Source: Sycobia sp. Sy_11
Taxonomy: Eukaryota; Arthropoda; Insecta; Hymenoptera; Epichrysomallidae
Assembly (NCBI GenBank): GCA_018907035.1
Contig: JACCIC010000039.1
Coordinates: forward strand, 3,192,501-3,256,500
DNA length: 64,000 bases
Direction of reading: 5' to 3'
The position numbers were made by a program, and so were the translations under genes. Numbering within the stretch: position 1 is the stretch's first letter; each line of letters begins with the position of its first letter. Below the pieces are notes generated by a model. That model was not told the DNA's origin. It made no database searches and saw only the letters and a program-made list of their open reading frames with translations. Positions 60,161 to 64,000 of this stretch are shown piece after piece.

Positions 60161-60897
60161 TTTAATGAATCCGAATGATGCCAATCGCTTTATTACTTAT
60201 ATTCGTATTAAAAGATATCTCTAACGTAAATTATATGCTGGTAATGCGCGTGTACGATCTGCACGAGGTAAAGGGAGAAAAAACAAAACAAAACAAAAAA
60301 TACGGTCCACTTCGTGGTGAACTACTCGCCATAAAAATTATTATCAGTCGTACTATGATTCATTGTAGATTCTCCAAACCTTTAATTTTCATAATAATAA
60401 ATTTATTTTTCATTCGACTCGTAATAATGGCAACACTGAAACTGTCTACCATATATCAACATTTCGTTCTAAAGCATTATCATCCGAATTAATCAGCTCG
60501 TGTTTTTGGCAAGAAAAGCATTCGTAATTTATCAGTTCAATATTCTTTTATCTTCGGTCAATTTGAATTTATATAATATTTTTAATTAAATATATTTAAA
60601 TGTTGAAGTATGAGATTTATTTTTGTCATTCTGTAATTAAAAAATTTTCCAAAATTTTCTTATCCAATCATTTTTACGCTTCAGACAGAATGTAAGAGAT
60701 TCTAATAAGATTTTCAGTTTCCAAATTCGCTAACTCGAATGATCAAACGATACAAGTATTATGAATATCGACGTTTCTAGTGGCGATGGAAAATTAGATG
60801 CAGTTGCAACGGGCGTCTAAGCGATCGTTAACGATAACATTGTCACAGTTTCAGCTAGAAGAAATCGAATGAAATTAGCGTGAGCTATTCGACGACG

Positions 60898-61018
60898 ATG
60901 AGAAGTCTCAAGGTTGTCCTTCCCACACTGGGAATTCTGGCGACTACGAGCCTTCGGCTACCATACGCATGCTGTCACAACGCCATGTTCGCACAAAATC
61001 CTGCCACCATGCGGCTAC
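60898..61018 (+). CDS. Candidate coding exon starting with a signal peptide; product unknown
   Basis: An ATG with A at -3 opens a 40-codon frame. A short basic start (MRSLK) is followed by a hydrophobic core (VVLPTLGILATT) and a small-residue/Cys region (LPYACC), which is the layout of a secretory signal peptide. A plausible cleavage lies near residue 24. The frame ends at a consensus splice donor, CTAC|GTAAGT, with GT at 61019-61020, leaving phase 1. Without splicing it would stop three codons into the intron. An in-frame TAG at 60856-60858 supports this ATG as the start, and a possible acceptor (tttcag) ends at 60854. No following exon is obvious before the window ends, so the remainder may lie beyond 64000. 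The start of a secreted or membrane protein is an inference; I do not recognise the family. Confidence 0.4.
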
Positions 61019-61029
61019 GTAAGTAGCTA

Positions 61030-63134
61030 TAGTTGTTCATACACTCGTGTTTCAGCATATCAGCATTGATCGTTCCGAGGATAAAGTGTAATCTGTTAAA
61101 TTGTAACTTATTAGAGCGAGCTACCGTTTTTTTTTTCTTAAGCCAGAATGACGTTTACGCAAGATTCCAAGCTTTTATAGATGCGAAATCGTACAGTGTC
61201 TAGTCTCTCGGGCACGAGATCTTATTCTCATCTCGATGGAATCATGGATTTTGGACTGAACATGGTTTTGGCCAATTGATAGAATGGGACTCGTGGTATT
61301 TATTCGGCTAGTAAATGAGCTCGCTGTTAATAAGTATTAACAAACAAGCACTCAATGGAAATATCGATAAACGGTCGTAAAAAAAATGTATATGATGACA
61401 GATCGGACCTTTCGTCGACATAAATACAGCTATAGCGGGACTTGTGTTTTAAGTCTCCTCTGTTACTTATAATATGCACTTAACGCATACAAAATCCTTC
61501 CATCTCTTTCCCCCATTTGATCTCGTATCGGTGCAATTTATTATTGCCATGAGAAATATCAGTTCCAAATGGGAAATTTTAATTTTTTGCTTTTTTAGTT
61601 ATCATCGAGAGGAGGATAGAAAAATCGAAAAGAAAGATATTTAAAATGTTTACAAATTTATTAGCTTACTTTTCTGTTTGTGAATCGAGCCCTCGTTATC
61701 ATTTATATTTCTCTCATTCTCTTCTCTCTCTCTCTATCTCTCTCTCTTTCTCTCTCTTCTTCGTTATCTCTCATTCTCAGTTCCCGAGAACTTATTGGTA
61801 AAATTTGAAAACGATCATACAATTAAGGCGTAGAAACTTAATGCGGCACTATATGAGAGATCGGGACTCATTATAGCTCATTTTCATAATTTTCGCTTTG
61901 TATATAGCTTAGATGAATATTTGCACCTTTGATGTTATTAATATTATCGTAATTTGGGGATCATTATATCCCTAATACTTTGTATTCAAAGATTATCATG
62001 GATACTCTAAAAATAATTATTATAAAGTTACATATTATAGGTAATTGACTTAAATTTGGATACTTTTGCATTAAAAGAAAATTAGCTGTCGATAATATAA
62101 TAAAGCTCGCTATTAACAAGATGATATTACATGAAAATGATAAACTAATTTGAGTAATTTAATCAAAAATAAAAGTTAAGAATCGATTTGCCATCTAAAA
62201 AATCAGTTTCAATTATAGTGCACACAATTTTACCATAAATTTATTTTCGAATAATTTTTTAAAACAGTCTATTATTCATACAGGATTATGATTAACATTC
62301 GTGTACAATTTCGAAAAATCAATACCCAATACGAAACGCATATACGATACAATTTTACAATTAATGAAAATCTCGTTTTGCTTCGTAATGATATTCCAAT
62401 TCGGTTGCTAAATAATCATTGGCTAATCAACCATGGTTCGTGTGTAAAGCATAATGCTACGACAGCAGATCATATATAAGAAATGACTTTCTGATCGCGA
62501 TTCGTAAAACTGCCAGAGAAAGACGAACATTGGCGCGAAAGGCTCTCGCTGCGTTGTAAATTCCGCTATATATATCGCTTTTATATATGTATATATTGAT
62601 GGGGCGAAATTTTTAATTTCCCCGGCTTTACGGTCTCCCTGGACCGAATTCGCGCACGGGAACCATCCGCAATTTGAATGTAAATTATCCCATTTTCGGT
62701 TGTGCTGAAAATTGGACGACGGTAGTGAGAGAAACTTTCGAACGTCGCCAGAAACGGCTTATCTCGTTAGTTTAACAATTTTGCCAATAATATCCCTCCT
62801 ACGCCCAGCCTTCTCTGCCCCCACTGCATTCCCTTCCTGGCTTTTGCTGGTTTCGTTCTACGATCATGGGAAGATTTCATTCAGTCGCTAACGTCATCGC
62901 GCTTAGGTACTGCATTCACTCACAATGACACACACACACACATACAGACACATACACATGTCAGCATTCCAGTCCTCCTCTCGGTTCGCATAATACATAT
63001 CCGTTCCGTTTCCTCTCCGAGCCTCTTCCTTTTCTTTAGGAATTTTTTTGCCCCGGAGAGTCTTCGCGCTTCTCGCAAATATCGTAATTAATATTGCTTC
63101 CTTTATTCTTTTTCGCTCTGCTGCCACCCTCCCC

Positions 63135-63140
<6 letters not shown>
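61030..63140. other. Gap after the signal-peptide exon
   Basis: No second exon recognised. Imperfect (CT)n at 61710-61760. 62510-62900 is CpG-containing unique DNA. Confidence 0.45.

Positions 63141-63141
<1 letters not shown>

Positions 63142-63171
<30 letters not shown>
63142..63171. repeat. (CT)n microsatellite
   Basis: 15 CT units in a GC-rich stretch that runs to 63350. Confidence 0.95.
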
Positions 63172-63173
<2 letters not shown>

Positions 63174-64000
63174 CTTTCTCTGTTTTTCAATCCCTCGCCA
63201 AAGAGAGCGACGGGACGCGGCGACGTGTTTTGCGTCATTCGGCCAGCGGAGTGCGGACTTTTTCGTGCAGAAGAACGTCGATTTGTCGGCGTCGTCGCAT
63301 ATACAGCGAATAGAGAGGGGGAATGGAAGGGGGATAGGGGGAGAACGATGCTTCTTTAAGAAACGGTCGCCGAATTTGCATGTGAATGCACATGGAGGAC
63401 GATAAGCTGGTGCTTGCAGCAGGTGCAGAAGGGGCGAGAGAAAAAAAAATATATATATACATCTATGTATATGTATGTACGTGGGCGGTTGTTCAGACTC
63501 TATGTTTTCTTATACTGTATTTATACCTAATTTACGCTCCTAATACAGGGGGATTCGATATGCGTATATTTATGCGATAAATTTATCGATACATATTCTT
63601 TACCAATTCTGTCCTTTTTCGCAACATATTTAGATGACCCCTCCCCCCCCCAGCCCACTACTCATCGAACCTCTGCTAGTTTAATATACGAAAATGATCG
63701 TAACATATGCAAATTTTTATCGCCCGGCCAACAACAGGAATGGGTTAAGTTACGACCTCGCATTATTCTAGTAATTTAGTTTATCTGAAAAGAAATATCG
63801 CCGCCATATTATTCTGCCGATAATGGATATATATTTGCGTTTTATTGAATTTTTCTAACGTATCCGCTGCTCGGCACACGTTCATTGGAATAGTCGTCAG
63901 TTTACGATTTCTAAAAAGTGTTTCTTCCAAAATCCAAGAAGCGAGAACGCCACTACTAACGGGGCGATTGTGAAAAATAAGAGCATGTAGGACTGAAGCT

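Noticed and set aside
60175..60492. 105-codon ATG frame
   Set aside because: Length is within chance expectation at this AT content; composition is Ile/Leu-rich with no splice or poly(A) support.

Overview
The window is nuclear DNA from an animal with a moderate-GC, CpG-rich genome packed with simple repeats, most probably an arthropod. A hymenopteran insect such as an ant is my best guess. CpG and TCGA/CGCG words stay frequent in plainly non-coding DNA, as expected of a lineage with little germline CpG loss. About forty (TA)n arrays and about twenty (GA)n/(CT)n arrays are present, joined by (CA)n, (CG)n, (AAT)n and homopolymers. There are no operons, Shine-Dalgarno sites, rRNA genes or CRISPR arrays. 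The species cannot be proven from this sequence.

Layout: AT-rich unique DNA alternates with short GC-rich islands (about 1.4-1.9, 5.1-6.3, 8.3-8.8, 10.4-11.6, 14.3-14.8, 17.2-18.3, 32.4-32.9, 40.1-40.6, 42.4-43.5, 46.3-47.2, 53.1-53.4, 56.3-56.6, 59.4-60.1 and 63.0-63.4 kb). The islands carry most of the GA/CT tracts, CG runs, poly-G/poly-C and isolated TATA-like boxes. Nearly all long open frames are low-complexity translations of these repeats and are not annotated as genes. No complete known gene is recognisable. The window reads as intergenic or giant-intron DNA.

Coding signals worth keeping are few and weak: a possible signal-peptide exon with a consensus splice donor (60898-61018, +), a small RING-H2-like frame with a downstream poly(A) signal (25476-25691, +), a three-exon model (43656-44214, +), a minus-strand cluster at 2.98-3.99 kb, a 132-codon ORF (37892-38290, +), an acceptor-bounded exon (34921-35061, +), a frame ending just before a poly(A) signal (12768-13007, +), and a frameshifted coding-like relic (51116-51440, +).

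Mobile or repeat DNA found by comparing the window with itself: a foldback/MITE family with copies at 9.4 and 27.4 kb; a second interspersed family at 33.7 and 50.7 kb; a lone foldback element at 52.48-52.61 kb; a tRNA-like pol III unit at 50.51 kb; a retroelement-like GAAACGTCG motif at 41.1 kb; a perfect 56-bp tandem duplication at 34.3 kb; and a duplicated (TA)n-plus-unique unit at 39.0 kb. Several unique stretches with homeodomain-type and E-box-type words (7.5, 35.4, 36.5 kb) are candidate regulatory elements.
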